NCBI GenBank assembly: GCA_964390645.1
Contig: CAYMLL010000067.1
Location: 1 to 28,047 of the forward strand
From: CAYMLL01 sp964390645
Lineage (GTDB): Bacteria; Planctomycetota; UBA8108
Length of the DNA: 28,047 nucleotides
Reading direction: 5' to 3'
The notes under the pieces were generated by a model, which ran no database searches, was not told where the DNA came from, and saw only the letters and a list, made by a program, of their open reading frames with translations. This document shows, one piece after another, positions 27,094 through 28,047 of this stretch (position 1 is the first letter of the stretch; every line of letters starts with the position of its first letter). The position numbers were made by a program, and so were the translations under genes.

Positions 27094-28047
27094 ATGCGCT
27101 GCACGCGCTCGAAGACTGTTCTCGTCCGGTGGATACCGACAGCGATCTTGACGTTCGCGTCGTGCGCGATCGTCGCCGATGACGTCGAGGAGTATCGAGC
27201 CTTCGCAACGAGGACTCCCGGCGACGCGGGCGCCGGCCGGAAGGTCTTCGAGGGCGACAAGGCGAAGTGCTCGCGTTGCCACGTGGTCGGCACGGACGAG
27301 CGCAAGGCGGGACCGAATCTCCTCGGCATCGCCGACAAGCACCCGCGCGCGAAGCTGATTCACCACATCCTGAAGCCCAGCACCGAGATCCTCGCGGGCT
27401 ACGCGACCCAGGTCATCGTCACGNNNNNNNNNNACCAGGGAGAAGCGCACACCGGCATCGTCAAGAACCGCGGGGTCGAGACGCTCGAGCTGTGGATCGC
27501 GACCGGCGAGGTCATCAAGATCCCCACGAGCAAAATCGCGAGCGACAAGGCCGCCAGGCCTTCGCTGATGCCCGACGGCCTTCAGACCGAGCTGATGAAG
27601 GAGGAGTTCGCCGACCTGATTGCATACGTCGAGAGCCTCGTGGACCCGAACGCGTACCAGCACGCGTCGTTCGCGACGCCGGACGAGATCCAGTCGCTGA
27701 AGAAGCCGATTCGTCTCGTGCCAATCCACGGCGAGAAGCTGAGCTTCGGGCATCCGGTCTGGCTCGAGCCGATGCCCGGCCTACCCGACACCTTCGTCGT
27801 CGTCGAGAACGACCCGGCGAAGATCTGGCTCCTCGAGATCAGCAGCTCGGGCACGCGCAAGACGCTCTTCCTCGATCTCAAGAAGGAGATTCACACGGGG
27901 CAGCACATGGGTCTCATGGGACTCGCATTCCACCCGAGCTTCCTCCAGAACCGCAGGTATTTCCTCAACCACCACTACCTCGAGAACGGCGCTTTCGGCA
28001 CCTACATCGTCGAGAGACGTGCGAGCGGCGACCTGCGCCGGGCCGCC
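27094..28047 (+). CDS. Cytochrome c - glucose/sorbosone dehydrogenase fusion, partial at right edge, with assembly gap
   Basis: ATG 27094 follows GGAGG (27081-27085) by eight bases and opens a signal sequence (WIPTAILTFASCAIVA/D). The first domain is a cytochrome c: C59-S-R-C62-H63 heme motif, then AGPNLLG, with the planctomycete-type ILKPSTEILAGY stretch, the ten-N gap, GEAHTGIV and a LIAYVESL end helix. The second domain begins near residue 210 as a PQQ-dependent sugar dehydrogenase propeller (GSDH), with FGHPVWLEPMPG, TFVVVENDPAKIWLL and HMGLMGLAFHPSF; it runs off the window, so catalytic His/Arg residues are not all visible. The reading frame stays open across the gap as drawn. Likely a periplasmic, electron-transferring oxidation of an aldose or sugar-like substrate; partner unknown. 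Confidence 0.85.
   Translation, partial: MRCTRSKTVLVRWIPTAILTFASCAIVADDVEEYRAFATRTPGDAGAGRKVFEGDKAKCSRCHVVGTDERKAGPNLLGIADKHPRAKLIHHILKPSTEILAGYATQVIVTXXXXQGEAHTGIVKNRGVETLELWIATGEVIKIPTSKIASDKAARPSLMPDGLQTELMKEEFADLIAYVESLVDPNAYQHASFATPDEIQSLKKPIRLVPIHGEKLSFGHPVWLEPMPGLPDTFVVVENDPAKIWLLEISSSGTRKTLFLDLKKEIHTGQHMGLMGLAFHPSFLQNRRYFLNHHYLENGAFGTYIVERRASGDLRRAA
27424..27433. other. Assembly gap (10 N) inside the cytochrome c-GSDH gene
   Basis: Ten N follow VIVT and precede the codons for QGEAHTG. The family usually reads T-(K/E)-D-G-x here, so three or four codons fit and the frame is kept, unlike the first gap. Confidence 0.95.

Overview
The window is a high-GC bacterial chromosome fragment, almost certainly from a planctomycete (Planctomycetota), probably a draft or metagenome assembly because two runs of exactly ten N interrupt genes. 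The taxonomic signal is the gene content. There are two PSCyt1/PSCyt2/PSD1 (DUF1549/DUF1553) proteins, each paired with a Tat-exported DUF1501 protein. There are also three secreted sulfatases, two Tat-signal Gfo/Idh/MocA oxidoreductases, a ThuA-HEAT-discoidin protein, a PQQ-type beta-propeller and a cytochrome c-glucose/sorbosone dehydrogenase fusion. I see 17 protein genes and no tRNA, rRNA, CRISPR array, transposase or phage gene.

Layout. (1) 1-511, minus: a secreted cohesin-like protein cut by the left edge. (2) 764-5256, plus: Gfo/Idh/MocA oxidoreductase and ThuA-HEAT-F5/8C protein, 14 nt apart, a likely operon. (3) 12891 down to 5411, minus: sulfatase, esterase-SMP30 fusion (ATGA overlap), sulfatase, PQQ propeller and SIS sugar-phosphate protein, a likely operon. 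(4) 13033-14439, plus: a second Gfo/Idh/MocA oxidoreductase, divergent from region 3. (5) 19422 down to 14584, minus: large PSD1 protein then DUF1501. (6) 19752-23523, plus: compact PSD1 protein then DUF1501 carrying a one-base frameshift. Regions 5 and 6 are mirror images around a 329-nt intergenic region. (7) 24476 down to 23676, minus: phytanoyl-CoA dioxygenase-like oxygenase, divergent from an alpha/beta hydrolase (24498-25439, plus). (8) 26835 down to 25444, minus: third sulfatase. (9) 27094 to the right edge, plus: cytochrome c-sugar dehydrogenase.

How it could work together (inference). Nearly every product carries a Sec or Tat signal, so the locus reads as an exported toolkit for sulfated, esterified or otherwise decorated glycans. 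Sulfatases and esterases would strip substituents, Gfo/Idh/MocA and GSDH-type enzymes would oxidise the sugars, and the SIS protein would handle a phosphosugar in the cytoplasm. The heme-c PSD1 proteins with their DUF1501 partners are a widespread but poorly understood planctomycete pair. No glycoside hydrolase, polysaccharide lyase, transporter, regulator or sulfatase-maturing enzyme is visible, so the substrate cannot be named. I find no convincingly new defence or mobile system. The points most worth checking are the PSD1/DUF1501 mirror arrangement, a possible ATA start codon, a repairable frameshift, an altered EKP motif and a tandem-repeat acidic tail on one sulfatase.
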